A stretch of 64,000 nt of DNA from Synchiropus splendidus (GCF_027744825.2 NC_071347.1:21891001-21955000), one strand, 5' to 3'; shown: positions 1 through 11,796, counted from the first letter of the stretch. Notes: a model not told the origin generated them from the letters alone. Made by a program: numbers and translations.

Positions 1-12
1 TGACGGTCTCAC

Positions 13-1687
13 CTCAGGCTCGGGCGGGAAGAAGGTGTTGGTCACGCGGTACAGGTTGGCGGCGTTCACCTGGATGCTAACGTTGTTGAAACGCACCGCG
101 CGCAGGTTGAGCGCGCTCGCAGGAGGGCAGAGGTCGCTGTCCCCGGCGTAGGCTGAGACGGTGACGGTGTTCTTCTGGCCGCAGCGCGGCAGGTTGTCGC
201 TGACTGCACCGTCCACATAGTGCTGCTCATGAGACTCAGATGTTGACGCCAGTCACGTCCCAGTGCGTCCGGCTCAACTCACCACGCCGCGGTACGTCGG
301 TGGGATGACGCCGCAGTAGAGCGGGACGAAGCAGCTGCAGATGAGAGCCTGAAGGTCAAACACTTTCATCAGTGTCAAGCTCAGCACTCGGGGGCCAAAC
401 ATGACCGCCAGTGGATTATACGAGGCCCACTGGAGTTTCATACTGATTTAAAGTGTACTTTTTTCCTACGCAAGTTTATCTTTGTTTAACAATTTAACTT
501 CCTTCTGATGTCATCAATAACAACCATACAGTTTTGCATAGCAAATATTAGAGGACGACAGTTTAAGAGACTAAAGTTTTAGACTAAAACCGATGCACAA
601 AACTGTTGGTCACCTTTTTATGTTGCAGCATTGCAGCTACCCAAATGTTTTCCTCATCAACGTTCATGTTAAAGATGCTTTGGAGTAAGGATAAAAACAT
701 CAGCGGTTGACCTGAATGAGATCCTCCCTGTTCTCGAACTCAGACACCAGGACGTTCTTGCCGTCGGACACTCGAGTCAGGGACACGCACAGCTTCCCCG
801 AGACTCGGACGTGGGCGTCGTCAGGGAGGCTTTTCAAAATGGAGTCCTGGACTATCTGCATCAGCTTGTAGGTCGGGTGCAAGGGTCCCAGTTTATGCCT
901 CCTGGCCTCCCTGGCCATAAACATCAGGTCGCCACAGCATTTCTCTGCAAAGCAAGCGGCGGAGGAGATTTACTGAAGATGAGTCGAGTTCAGGTTTGGG
1001 TTTCGATTTAAAGCTCAGTTGTGAGTCAGAGCTGAAAATAGATGAGCTATTACATCTATCGACGTTATCTCCTCATGCAGATAACTCAGGGAACATGATA
1101 GGAAACTACACTTAGAACCACACAGGGACAGTCACAGTGACAACAAATCAACCTGCTGTTTTTATATCTAGCAGCTAGGAAATACACAGTCTTGGATTAA
1201 TAGAAATGTTTTCACATTTTTTATGGAGATTGAAAACTGAAAGGGAGAAACAACTAGAATTATTGTGCATTTACAGTGACATTTTGAGCACAAAATCACA
1301 ATAATTGAGCAAATAAAAAAGGATTTTTACAGTATAATGAAATATATTTCAAAATAATCAATGCGTTTATTATTATTATTTTTTGTTTAATATATTCATA
1401 CATGTCAAATATGCAACTACTACTACGAAGGCTGTATCTATAATGGCACTTGCAGATCGAGTTTGACTCTTCTTGACGGCGGGTCCGGTGGCCGACTCAC
1501 CCAGAGAGATGCCCGCGCAGAGGACGGCGGCCGTCAGCGCTCCAGCCGAGGCTCCGTACAGCTTGTAGGCGCTCTGGATGAGACGCGGGAATCTCTCCAG
1601 GATGCAACTGCTGGCGCCAACGTAGTAAATTCCCATAAACCCGCATCCTGCGAACGAGATGCTCCACTCTTTCTTCAAGTCAAACAT
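13..1687 (-). CDS. Patatin-like phospholipase (ATGL/PNPLA1-3 subfamily), 5' part, truncated by window edge
   Basis: A lipid-droplet type triacylglycerol lipase/transacylase of the PNPLA family. Four coding exons are visible: 1687-1501, 944-712, 348-283 and 222-13, together 232 codons in frame; the gene continues to the left outside the window. The protein starts [19 protein letters not shown]. It shows the oxyanion loop GCGFMG (14-19), the nucleophile elbow GASAG with Ser47, and the catalytic Asp166 in [10 protein letters not shown]. From memory these are the same positions as in human PNPLA2/PNPLA3. Other family blocks are [21 protein letters not shown] and [19 protein letters not shown]. 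All four donors are GT; the exon 2 donor (gtcaac) is weak. It lies head to head with the dioxygenase gene, 217 bp between start codons. The visible part does not separate pnpla1, 2 and 3, so I give no symbol. Confidence 0.9.
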
Positions 1688-1904
1688 CTTTTTAATGTCC
1701 CCTTTGGACGGGAGAAAGCGGGAGTTTGACCCGGAGGCGTGGCCACATCACCTGGACACGCCCTCAAAGGTGCAGAGCGAAGCAGTTTATTGGCCATCCT
1801 GGCGCATCGGCATCTCGCCCCTGATTGGCTGAAGGGCGTCACATGACGCCTACAAAGTCCTGCCGCGAGTTCAGCTGACGTCTGTTTAACTCTGGAGCTG
1901 CGAC
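1688..1904. promoter_or_regulatory. Short divergent promoter between lipase and dioxygenase genes
   Basis: Only 217 bp separate the two opposite start codons. The interval is GC-rich and holds two inverted CCAAT boxes (ATTGG at 1789-1793 and 1824-1828) and an M-box-like TCACATGA (1839-1846), but no clear TATA box. This fits a shared bidirectional promoter. Binding by NF-Y or MiT/TFE factors is inference from motif likeness only. Confidence 0.65.
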
Positions 1905-2533
1905 ATGGAGATTCCGGTGCTGGACTTCAGCGTCTTCCAGCTCGGAGTGGAAGATGTTTCGGACCAGGCGCTGCAGAAGCTGTGTGCGGAGATCAAAGCT
2001 GCTTTCACTGAAGTCGGATTTGTGTTTCTGAAAAACACCGGCGTTTCTCAGGGGGAGGTGAGTCCGCGCGCGCGAGCCTCAGCTGCGCGCCACTACACGG
2101 TGTAAATAGTTCACAAATCCTGCGCAAATGTTAAAAAAAGTTTAGCAACATTTGAGTTTGAGTGTTTCATCGTCTTCTTTGCCTTAAATGTCCAAAGTCT
2201 CCAGGTCGAGTTGCTCATTATGTCTAAGTTGACCTCATTTTATTCACCCAACAGACATGTAAACAAACATTTTCACGTTAACAATGATCACTTTGTTTTT
2301 CGTTACGAGCTTCGGTGCGATCAATACAGTGTGACTTGATGACAAACAATATGGCGGCGGTCCCAGGTGGACGCTGTGATGGTCGAGTCCATGAAGTTCT
2401 TCCTCCTGCCTGATGACCAGAAACGAGCCTTCAGCAGGAACAGCTTCCCCAACAACGCGAACCACGGCTGGGTGTCCCTGGAGTTGGAACGGTAGCACTG
2501 AACCGTCCTCTTCCCGGAGTCCGGTTCTCATCC

Positions 2534-2592
<59 letters not shown>

Positions 2593-4197
2593 CTGGCTGT
2601 TCCAGGTTAAACCCTCAACGACCCGGCGACCTGAAGGAGGCCTTCAACGCGGCGTCCTTCCATCCAGATATAGTAACTAAAATTTGCCCCTTCACCTTCT
2701 AGTGTCCACTGTTGAACGAAATGATGTTTAGGTGCGGGAGAGCATTGGTGTTTTGGGTCACTGTGAAAACGTGGCCCGACTGTGACCTGGCCTAGATGAA
2801 ACTTAAACCTGGTTTAGAGTCTGAGAGACTCGTGCAGGTTCATACTGTCAGAGAGTTGCACTCACTGTGACTCAGTTGTTCCTGTTTGTGAACAAAGATG
2901 ATTCACTTCCTGTTTGGCAACGACTGATATTCAGATTTGTGGAGTTGTTTGACTTGCAAAGTGTATCCTGGTGGATACAAAACTCAGAACACGTGACGAA
3001 GAATGACATTTCTATAAGCTGTCTGGGACAGAGTCTTCTCAACTACGATACGTGTTAGATAGAAGTGAAGACCTCCAGCTTTATAGTCCTGGTTCTGAGG
3101 GAGGGAGTCAGAAGTTTTTCCACGTCTGTTCTGTGAAGAATCTGCTGACCTGGGGTCATGACCCCGGTTCATGAGGAAGTCAGCAGACCGGGTTAATCAG
3201 TCATCCTGCCTAGAAATGGCCGTCACCGGAGTTCCAGAAGGTCCAGACGTCATTCTTCCAGAAGTGTACGGAGCTGAGCCTGCGGGTGCTGAGAGTGATG
3301 GCCCTCAGTCTGGACCTGCACCCCAGCGTCTTCCTTGATGCTCACAGACTCATTGGAAGTGAGTTGTGGTGCAAACCAAGTCCAGACTGTAATGTTGTTT
3401 ACAATGAAGCGAATTCTCATGGTGTTGGGGTTTCACCTAGCGGACAAGAACGGCACCACCCTGCGCAGCCTCTTTTACCCGCCGCTGAAGAGCGAGGAGG
3501 CAAAGGAGGGGCAGCTGAGATGTGGAGAGCACTCCGACTACGGCAGCATCACGCTGTTGTTTCAGAGCGCGGAAGGTCTCCAGGTGGTCGCTCACCTCTG
3601 GCGTCCCTCAGAGTCCCGTTCTAGCTCCTCTTCGCTTGTAAACGTTGTGATTAAACACGATTTAATTGTGTGTCCGATTCAGGTGCGTCATCGTTCAGGT
3701 GAGTTCGTCTCTGCCCCCATGGTCCCCGGAGCAGTTCTGGTCAACATCGCCGACCTGATGCAGCGCTGGACCAGCGACACGTTTGTCTCCGTGGTGCGTG
3801 AGAGAGCTAGTGACCCGCAGAGCTAGAAGCTAGAAGTCCATTTATTTATTTAGTTATTTTTTTTATATGCATATAAATTTCAGGGCCTTTCGGTTTATGT
3901 CTCTGATAGTCACCTTTTGCATTTGAGTCGATAAGCGAGTGGTTTTCCTTCTGTAAATGTGCACTTCAGCCACCAACCCTGACACACACTGACACTCTGC
4001 TCTGGCCCGTCTCTCAGCTCCACCGGGTTCTGCTGCCCCCTGCTGGTGACGACAGCACTCGTCAGTCCCTGGCCTATTTCCTGCAGCCAGATGACAGCGC
4101 TCTGATCACCTGCTGTGACGGGTCCAACAAGTATCCTCCGGTCAAGTCAGGTGACTACCTGACCCAGAGATTTCTCAGTTCCTACGGACACAAATGA
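1905..4197 (+). CDS. 2-oxoglutarate/Fe(II)-dependent dioxygenase, isopenicillin-N-synthase-like
   Basis: A cytosolic-type non-haem iron oxygenase of the IPNS/ACC-oxidase-like class; substrate unknown. Seven exons join in frame to 307 aa: 1905-2057, 2367-2491, 2606-2672, 3214-3358, 3441-3583, 3683-3793 and 4018-4197. The N terminus MEIPVLDFSVF is the usual DIOX_N start. The iron triad is His194/Asp196 (GEHSDYGSITLLFQ) and His250 (LHRV). The 2OG-binding RxS pair is Arg263/Ser265 (TRQSLAYFLQP). The stretch VNIADLMQRWTSDTFVSV is the family block before the distal His. Donors after exons 2, 3 and 5 (gtagca, gtaact, gtggtc) are weak, but the reading frame and family alignment need them. There is no signal peptide. 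The 3' flank carries a dispersed repeat and an ATTAAA at about 4497. I recall such genes in fish but not in mammals, and this cannot be checked here. Confidence 0.9.
2533..2592. repeat. (TCTG)n microsatellite
   Basis: About 14 near-perfect TCTG/GTCT units inside dioxygenase intron 2, ending just before the exon 3 acceptor and adding to its pyrimidine tract. Confidence 0.97.
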
Positions 4198-4304
4198 ACC
4201 CAAAGGTTTTTGTTGAAGAAAACTGACCGAGGTACGACGGCACGAATTATAATGACCTCATCAAGACTCAACTCTGGGGTCGGAGTGAACCGTTCTGCAT
4301 ATTT

Positions 4305-4470
4305 GGCTGTCCTCTGGGCACTCTGGTTTCCTCCCACCTTCACCAAAACATGCAGAGGTTGATTGATGACTCTAAATTGTCCATAGGAGTGGGTGTCTCC
4401 ATCTGTCCTGTGGTGGACTTGACGCCTGACTGGGGTGGCCCCTGCCTCTTGCCCTATGTAGCAGGGGCCA
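4305..4470 (-). repeat. Teleost dispersed repeat, degenerate copy
   Basis: The stretch reads like the common fish repeat with the phrases 'ctctggtttcctcccacc', 'catgcag', 'gactctaaattgtcc' and 'gtggggtggcccctgcctcttgccc'-like ending. It lies just downstream of the dioxygenase stop, probably within its 3' UTR. A second copy in the opposite orientation is at about 60505-60672. The class of the parent element is not known to me. Confidence 0.7.
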
Positions 4471-5130
4471 CCCCTAAACCCCACAACAGGAAATCATTAA
4501 AATTCACTTGTTTTATTCCGTCTCCCCTCGTGTTCATTTGAGTCTGCGTGAAGTGTTGTATTGCAGTAAATGGTTCAGGGGTCACTCCAGGGGCATTTCT
4601 AACCCTTGGAAGCACTTTTGCCTGAATTTTTAAGAGGGAGGTTTTAAATCCGACAGCCTTGTTTTAAAGCTAAAGTTATTTTTGCATTTGAGAAGAATCA
4701 TGATAAATTGGCATAACCTGAGCAAGGATGCAAAGATTAGTAAATCAGATTTAAGCATTTAATTTACCAAACTGAAGTCAGTTAGCTGTTAAAAGAAATG
4801 ATACTTTACACTCGACTATTAAATTCAACTTAAAAAAGAAAGAAAAGTTATTTGATAAAAACTATTAAGGAATTACAGGAAATTCTCAAACATAGATTAG
4901 GAAAAGACTTTCTGATAACAAGGCAAAATCCATGTTTATTATGTGAATTAAAAAGTAAACAAATATGTGAAATGTGTTAAAAGATGGGGGTTATGGTTAT
5001 TAAAATGTGTACTTTTGTGACTGCTGAGTAAACAAGAGGATAAAAAGTTTTGACGCTGAAGTGGCCTCAAGAGGAGTAAGTTACAATACAGTACCGATGC
5101 ATGGTCAACAATTTCACAATAAAACACTCA
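4471..5130. other. AT-rich intergenic/3' flank, no gene seen
   Basis: The dioxygenase 3' end is probably near the ATTAAA at 4497-4502. The rest, up to the tail of nucb2, is AT-rich and I see no coding or repeat signal. Confidence 0.6.
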
Positions 5131-5858
5131 GGTTATATTAGAAACATTCTCTTTATTATCCACCTCTCACATGGTGACGACTCAGGAGTCCAGACTGACA
5201 AAATAAATACTTCACATCGCAGTCCAGACCTCTGTGGCACTTGAGAATCAAGAATGAAGTCTGTCTCTCACACACACACAAACAGGACGCACACACACAT
5301 CACAATAACATTAAATAATTCTTGAAAATCCAGCTCATGTTAAAGTTTGGCATGTTCATACTTGGTAGGATTTATCTTAAATACATTTACCAGAAAATAT
5401 TTCAACTTCCTCTTTTAGAATCATAATTTTTCAGTCTCCTCGGGTTTTTTTACACACCAAGTCATAATAACGTCGCCACCTGCGGGTCAAACTACAGTGC
5501 AGTCACGCCTCACTGCAGTAGAGATTGTTATCGCTCTGAGAGAGCTGATGTGTAGCAGATAGTTGAGACTGAAATTCAAATGCCTCTTAGTACAGAGGAG
5601 TTCTGTGTTTATCTTGTGGGCTTATATACGAGTACAGCATTTGGCCAAAACATTATGATCACCACCGGTTGTGTACATATCCCATTTGATTGGCAGCTAA
5701 AGATGGATTAATAAAAATTGCACTGCAAGTATAAAGAAAGACGACAGCTTCAGTTTGCATGGGTGGCGGCAAAACTGCTCCCGGAGTCTTGTTTGATTGA
5801 CAGATGAGCTCAAGTAGTAGTGAGACACACACACACACACACACGCCAGTGTCAGAGG
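5131..5858 (-). other. nucb2: nucb2 3' UTR (inferred)
   Basis: Follows the nucb2 stop at 5859-5861. A minus-strand AATAAA lies at about 5149-5154, so the transcript probably ends near 5130. The UTR contains short CA/TG runs at about 5267-5300 and 5824-5844. Confidence 0.55.
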
Positions 5859-8800
5859 TTAGGACAGGCCAGACACCGGAACACCCTGCTGAGGCTGGTT
5901 GTTAGGCAGCGGCTGACTGTGGAGACCTGGTGGTGGGTCACTTGCTGCAGCGCCACCTACTGGAAACAAACAGAGAAGAACTCTTGAGTCTGAAAATTAG
6001 TGTAATATGGTGGTGTGGTTCAGTGGGCCTCAGCAGCAGAGAGTGGGTGAGCTGAGGGGTCACGCCCCCGGCGCATCCTGGTTTGAGAACAACTCATTTG
6101 ACAGATATCTAACTGTCTAAACACCAGATATTTCTGAGATGGGATTCACACTCACGCTGGACTTTAGCCGTCTGTTTCTGAGCCTGTAGTTGCTCCATTT
6201 GCTGAGCAGCCTGTGGAAAACAGAAAACATAAGAACACACAAACAGCCATCGTCGTGTGCTGATTCATATCCTCGAATTATCAATGTTGTCTTTTTCTTT
6301 TTATTAGTCTAAAAATCTCAAATAAAAATGTGACTGACCATTTCTTACATGAAACATAACAGATATTTCATTATTAAGGCTAATTGTTCTAGTTTTATTA
6401 TCATGTATTTTCTGTCTGTTACCTGCGTACTGTCTGACTTCCAGTTGTAATTTGTACTTTAACTTAATTGTTTAAGTCTTGCAGAGGTATGAAGTATTGT
6501 TTCAGAGCAGAAGTTGCACATTTACTTGGAATAAAAATACAAATTGTGCAGTGATGGAAAAAAGTTTTCGACCCCTTCAAATTTGACACAATCACAAATA
6601 TTATCATGAAATATTAGTGTGTCAAGAGGTGTGGCTGCATTATACATGCACAAAGAAATACAAATATTTATTTGGTTATTGTTTTTAACAAAACTAACAT
6701 TGAATTATTGACAGTTTCATTATGTCAGTTCTAAACATTGTCAGTCTCAAAGTCAACAAATAACAGTGTGTTCAAAACTGAACAAAAAAACAATATCAAA
6801 TTAATATTTATGAGGCCTGTCAACCTTTTTTTCCACCACTGTATTTGATTCACAAAAAGATGGGCAAATGTGTATATTTATTGGGAGTAATAATTAACAA
6901 CAATAATGTAGTTACCATCTAAAATATGGAAATAGGCCCTTTAAATAACAAAGGAAAACAAAACACAAGTGCAAAAGTATTAAAGAAAGATGGAAGAGAA
7001 AATAAAAATAAAGTACAGTTAAAAGTAACTTATAAATATGTCAAAAATATAAAATACATTTTAACATTAGTTGGAATAATGATCAGGTCAGAATCATACA
7101 GTGACAGCTGCAGTGAAGGCCTACTGCCACTAGAGGCGGTAGAGCACCCCGCTCACCTGCTTCAGGTCCAGTTTCTGAGCGTCCAGCTCCTCCTGACGCT
7201 TCTCCAGCTCTGCTCTCTGCTTCTGCAGCTCAGACGTCCTCCGGTGGAGCTCGTGCTCCGCTCGCGCCAGCTGCTGCTCGTAGTCTCTCAGCTCCTGCTC
7301 CGTGAACACTGGGTTCCGCTCTATGGTCTGGCACACTCACGTCTCAGTCACGTCCGGACCTTTCCCTGGGATGAAGCCACGTCCTCACCTCCCACTCTTC
7401 CTTCTCCCGGAAGTCGGCCCTCTGCGTCGCCGCTAAGAACTCGCTTTGTGACACCAGCCTGTCCTTGTTGGTGTCGATCTGGAAGCACACGGCAGACTTT
7501 GATGGCAGGACGACCGGGGCCACGCCAGGTGGTTCTGGTCCAGGCAAAGCCGCGAGGCTGACACAGAGAGTGGCAGGTCACCTCACTCATGACGTGCTCT
7601 CGCATCCGCAGCCTCTCCTCCTCCATCTCCACCATGTCGTCCTCCTCGTTCTTGGAGTTGTAGACCTTCTCCAGCTGGAACACACAAACTGACGTTCAGA
7701 ACTGCTGAGAAAATACTGAGAAACACAAGCGCTCAAATAGTAGGGAAGGGAAGGTGGTGGAGTTACTGCAGTTCTATTCAGAGCTCGTGTCATAGTTGTC
7801 ATGGCAACACATGAAGCAGTATAAGAACTGCAGTAAAACAGCTGTTTACATCTGAAGCATTCAAGTATAGTATAAATTAAAGTAGTGTGAAGTGATCACT
7901 CCAGTAGAAGGTAGTCTCAACTGTAGTAGTGGTATTACATTACATTCATTATAAGGTGGATGAAGAGAGCAGTAATTTAAGTAGGAGTTGGTCGTAGTGA
8001 TCGCAGTAGTGGTATTACAATGAAGTATACGTTGTAGTAGAAGCGGAATTCTTTGTAGTAGCTGTCATTAAATGTTGAGTTGTTGGAGTAGATGTGGTAG
8101 ACATTGAAGTATTGGGAGTAGAATTTCACAAGTATCAGTCGCAGTATGAGCAGTACAAGTGGCATGTATAACACTAGTATATAGGCGTGATACCATAGCT
8201 TGAAGTAGAGGCAGCACAAATATTATAATCCATAGTATTACATTGTTGTTGGAACAAGAAGTGGCTCAAATAGAAGTAGCAGGAAGCAGTAGTGATAATA
8301 GATGTTAGATATAGTAGATGATATAGCGGTTGAAGCAGGCTGTAGTAGAGAAAGTATTGGGAGTTGACATCGTGGAAGTAGAAGTATAAACTGTAGTAGT
8401 GGTAATAGGTGTTGGGTGACAATACTGAGGTCATAAACAAAGTGATAGAAGTGGTGAAGGGCAATATGGCAGGGGTGGCTTTGGTACCACCAGCTGCAGC
8501 TGTGATGGCAGTAGTAGAAACTTGCTGACACAGCTGTGGGTGTCACTGCGGCACCCGCAGAGGTGGTGGTCAGAGCAGCGACTTATTTTCCTAATCCGAC
8601 TCTGGAGTCCAGACTGACGTGGTGGATACACGAGTGTGTGGGCGTGTCGAGTACCTCCTTGGTGAAGAGGGCCTCCAGCTCGCTCTCGTCGAAGAAGCCG
8701 TCCCCGTTCGTGTCTGCCAGACGACACACACATCAGCCCCGTGCTCTTCAAGGCTCCTCACATCAGAGCTTACCATGCATTTTAAAGAAGGTCTTGGGCT

Positions 8801-11470
8801 CGAAGTAGTCCGGGTCCAAGCCATCGGTCTCCTGCCAGACCTCCTTCAGCTGGTCCTCGCTGCCCTGCACACAAGCCTTCAGTATGACACAGAGCAGGAG
8901 ATGTTTGTCAGGAGACTTACGGGATGGTTGACTTTGGCGTGGTCGGCGTGCTTCCTCCTCATCTCCTCGTAGCGCTGCTGCTCCTTCTTGCGCTCCTCCT
9001 CGCTCATGCTCTTCAGGCGCTCCCGCCGCTCGTGCTCCTTCATCATCTCGTACTTCTTGAACTCATCGTGCCGGTCCTGGTCGTAGTTCTCCAGGTCGCT
9101 GGTGGCCTTTGATGGAGAGGGTCACTTTCACTTGAGATCAACTTGAGATGCAGATGTCTGAGAACCAGCTCAGCATGTTCTCCATGAGAATTTCTCCAGC
9201 TCATCTTGCTGCGTGTGTTTGTGCGAGTACCGTTTTGATCAGCCGGTCCAGGTCGGACACCTCAAAGGTGTGTGGGTTGGAGTGGTTGAGATGCTCGAAC
9301 TGTCTCAGCAGCGCCTGGTGCTCTCTGGTCCACCCAGCTTCAGAGACAAGATTCACACCATGACACCACATCTGCTGTGATCTCTGGGCGCGTGTGCGTC
9401 TTTACCGTGGCCTTCCTGGATGTTGTGCTTGGCTTTGATCAGCATGCGCAATCGGCTCATCTCCTGCCGCTTCAGCTCGTCCAGCTTGGTCCGAAGGTTC
9501 TTGTGGACAAAGTCCAGCTCTTTCAATAGTTTGCCTTGCTGCAACCAGGGGAACCACAAGTCAATACCACTCACACGGTGATGCAAGAATGCAGCGCTGC
9601 GCGCGCCGCTCTCACCTTGATGTCCTCCATGTCTGTGTTTCTCAGCTTCTCTGCAAAGTGCTCGTCTTTCTCCAGGTTCTCAATGACCTCACGGAGGTAG
9701 CGGTCGTAGTGCAGCCCTGTTTCCTAGAGAAGCAACTCAACGTTCATTCTGATATTTATACAGGAATAAATCATTTCAATAATTCTATATAGATACCGCT
9801 ACAACTATTCAAATTTGCGAGGCTCTTTTTAGGATGCCTCCGGAGCACCACCCCAGTGAGGAGGCCCCGGGACACAGCCAGCACACGCTGAACTCAGCTG
9901 ATCTGGGAACACCTCAGCGGTCCCATAGAAGAGCTGGAGGAAAGGCTGCTGCCGCCTCAATGGAGCAATGGAAGACGGACAGTTCAATTTGGAAAGGTCA
10001 CTCATTTAATTGAATATCAACTGTTGCAGTACGTTATGGAAACCCTTCCGAGCCGTAGAAAATGTGATCAAATACAGTGATGCCTCGGAACACACGTGGT
10101 TCTCCATCCTGAAATCTTAGAGGTCTTAGATCATCAATATTCCGGTTAGCTACAACATTTCTCTTTTTATTTGAATTGAATCAACTTTTAAAAATGATTC
10201 TTTGTGCTTGCCTTTTTTCCTTCTTCTGAGGTCGAGGGCTGGTTCACATCTGTTGAACAACTCTGTTTACGAAAGCAGCGACTCACGCTGTGGTTGTGCA
10301 ACGCGCCCCGGACTCTGCCGCTCACTTACAGGAACACAAATTGTGCAAGAACTGGTCAAATGTCTTCCTAGAGCCTCACTATAGCTCGCTGTTCTGTCCA
10401 GGCTTGCGACTCTGGAATCAACTTCCTGTCCACGCTAACAATGGAAAGTCCTCCATCTAGATCCTCCACTAGTCACAGCTTCATGTCCTCCTCCATCATG
10501 GGCCTCATTGGTCGTCTTCTTCTCCTTCGTCTCCTGTGTTCTTGAGCCGTCTCTGTCTCTCCTCTCCACAAACCATCTGTGCTCCCGAACTTCTCCACTG
10601 AAGGACTCATTTCTGATCTGGTCCTTTCTCCCATTGACAACCTCAGTGTCCTCACCTCTGACTCCTCAGTCTCTAAACATCACCAATGACCTCTATTGTT
10701 CTCCAGAAGCTTCAGTCTTGACATCAAAGTCTTTTCCACCCCAGCTGCACTCTCTTCTTCACTAACTTCACCTGGCTTGATTGCAACAAAAGCACATGAA
10801 TACAGAAAGAAGGTTGGAGCTATGTGTGTGTTATCATGGCAGATATGGATGACAAGACATAAAGATCTGCTTTGTGAGCATCACTGTTCTTGATTCAAAA
10901 TCTGTGAAAATGAGTGTCTCCTTCAATATTTCAGTCTCATTCAGAATTAGTAAACTCCGAGTCAGCATAACAGATAGCACACGTATCTCTATGTTTAGTG
11001 TCAACATAGAAATCAACCTCCTCCATCATCACCTCATAAAACACACTCATTAAACACACATCCGCTTCCCATGTTTTATAGAATCCTGCTGCACCAAATC
11101 CCCCCATTTTTAGGGCGACACCTTTAATCTCTAGTCAGATAACAGCCTCTATATTGGTGCAGGCCGTGTAAAATGACTGGGTGGGCCAAATTTGGCCCCC
11201 AGGCCTTGAGTTTGACACCAAGAACAAATAGTTTGCTCCTCAGCTGTTGCCTGAGTTTCACTTACACGGTGAAGTATTCATTTTAAGTCAATAGTATCTA
11301 ACATGAGCGTCAGATCGTTCACCATCACGATGGTGACTCACCCCTATCTCCGGAGCTTCTGCTTCATCCTCTCCAGGTTTACTCTGGTCCACATTGATGG
11401 GCACCGACTGGACACAGAGCCACACGCTCAGCACCGTCACAGCACAATAACACCTGCCACATCTCGCCAT
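5859..11470 (-). CDS. nucb2: Nucleobindin-2 (nesfatin-1 precursor)
   Basis: A secreted/Golgi calcium-binding protein and precursor of nesfatin-1. Twelve coding exons join in frame to 434 aa: 11470-11342, 9723-9616, 9538-9406, 9322-9231, 9106-8921, 8864-8774, 8713-8655, 7674-7582, 7478-7389, 7327-7157, 6210-6156 and 5956-5859. The signal peptide ends near residue 22, giving mature VPINVDQSK, like NUCB2 VPIDIDKTK and unlike NUCB1. A dibasic Lys102-Arg103 ([17 protein letters not shown]) sits where nesfatin-1 is cut. Two EF-hand loops are D247-E258 ([12 protein letters not shown]) and D299-E310 ([12 protein letters not shown]). [13 protein letters not shown] between them matches the known Gα-binding motif. 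Residues 328-384 form a coiled coil with leucine heptads. The acceptor CAG directly precedes the start ATG, so exon 1 is noncoding. It is divergent from pik3c2a, as in human. Confidence 0.95.
6549..6841. mobile_element. Short inverted-repeat DNA transposon (MITE), Tc1/mariner-like
   Basis: A 293-bp AT-rich segment in nucb2 intron 11 (between the exons at 7157 and 6210). The left end reads CAGTGATGGAAAAAAGTTTT. The right end, reverse-complemented, reads CAGTGGTGGAAAAAAAGGTT. This is a TIR of about 20 bp with few mismatches. A TA follows on the right, but the left flank is TG, so the target-site duplication is imperfect. There is no coding capacity. The family is a guess from the CAGTG...AAAAGTnTTC-style ends. 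Confidence 0.7.
7925..8530. repeat. Degenerate GTA-rich trinucleotide tract
   Basis: Roughly 600 bp of nucb2 intron 8 made of imperfect GTAGTAG / AGAAGTGGT-like triplets (TAC-rich on the coding strand). It creates long spurious open frames on the minus strand. It looks like a decayed simple repeat. Confidence 0.7.
9833..9970. repeat. Teleost dispersed repeat fragment (LINE-associated type)
   Basis: Phrases such as 'gaggccccgggacac', 'cagcacacgctg', 'ctgggaacacctc' and 'gaagagctggagg' match a very common fish repeat. It lies in nucb2 intron 2 (after the signal-peptide exon). The fragment at 30110-30190 is the other end of the same family in opposite orientation. Confidence 0.65.
10200..10450 (+). 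mobile_element. Possible LINE reverse-transcriptase C-terminal relic
   Basis: Near 10395-10440 one frame reads [19 protein letters not shown], like the xLWNSLP tail of fish LINE ORF2 proteins. The frame is broken upstream and the copy is degenerate. Confidence 0.4.
10440..10790 (-). mobile_element. LINE-derived fragment (RT C-terminal region relic)
   Basis: The minus strand encodes a basic run followed by [10 protein letters not shown], like the RRPMRRFMDVVKEDMK tail of a common fish LINE. The plus-strand text ('cctcattggtcgtctt', 'ctcctctccacaa') resembles the fragment at 31835-31990. Frames are broken. Confidence 0.5.
11140..11222 (-). mobile_element. hAT-type terminal fragment
   Basis: The minus strand reads 'ggtgtcaaactcaaggcctgggggccaaatttggccc', the well-known end of a hAT family element. 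I cannot see a second end, so this is a fragment. Confidence 0.55.
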
Positions 11471-11796
11471 CTGATGAAACACAAAAGAACGCTGAATTAA
11501 AATCCATCTCTGAATGAGTGAAGATGTTGTGATATTATTGATCAGTGACATAAATGAGATCTCTCGCAAATGAGTGATTTATTTCCGGCATGTTCTGGCC
11601 TAGTTGTAGTGACTCAGATTTAGCGAATTTATAAACAGTTTCCAGTGAAGTAAGACGTGTAATCTGTGCAGAACACACATCGTAAACACACAAACGTGAG
11701 CGGCCATTGATGCGACTCCTCCTGAAATACTCCATTATACTCAACAGATGAGTGTAAATACCGAACAAACCTTGAATAAATGCGATAATACTCACT

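Noticed and set aside
7925..8530. Tyr/Ser-rich minus-strand frames in nucb2 intron 8
   Set aside because: Produced by the degenerate GTA-rich simple repeat; no splice signals fit the nucb2 frame.
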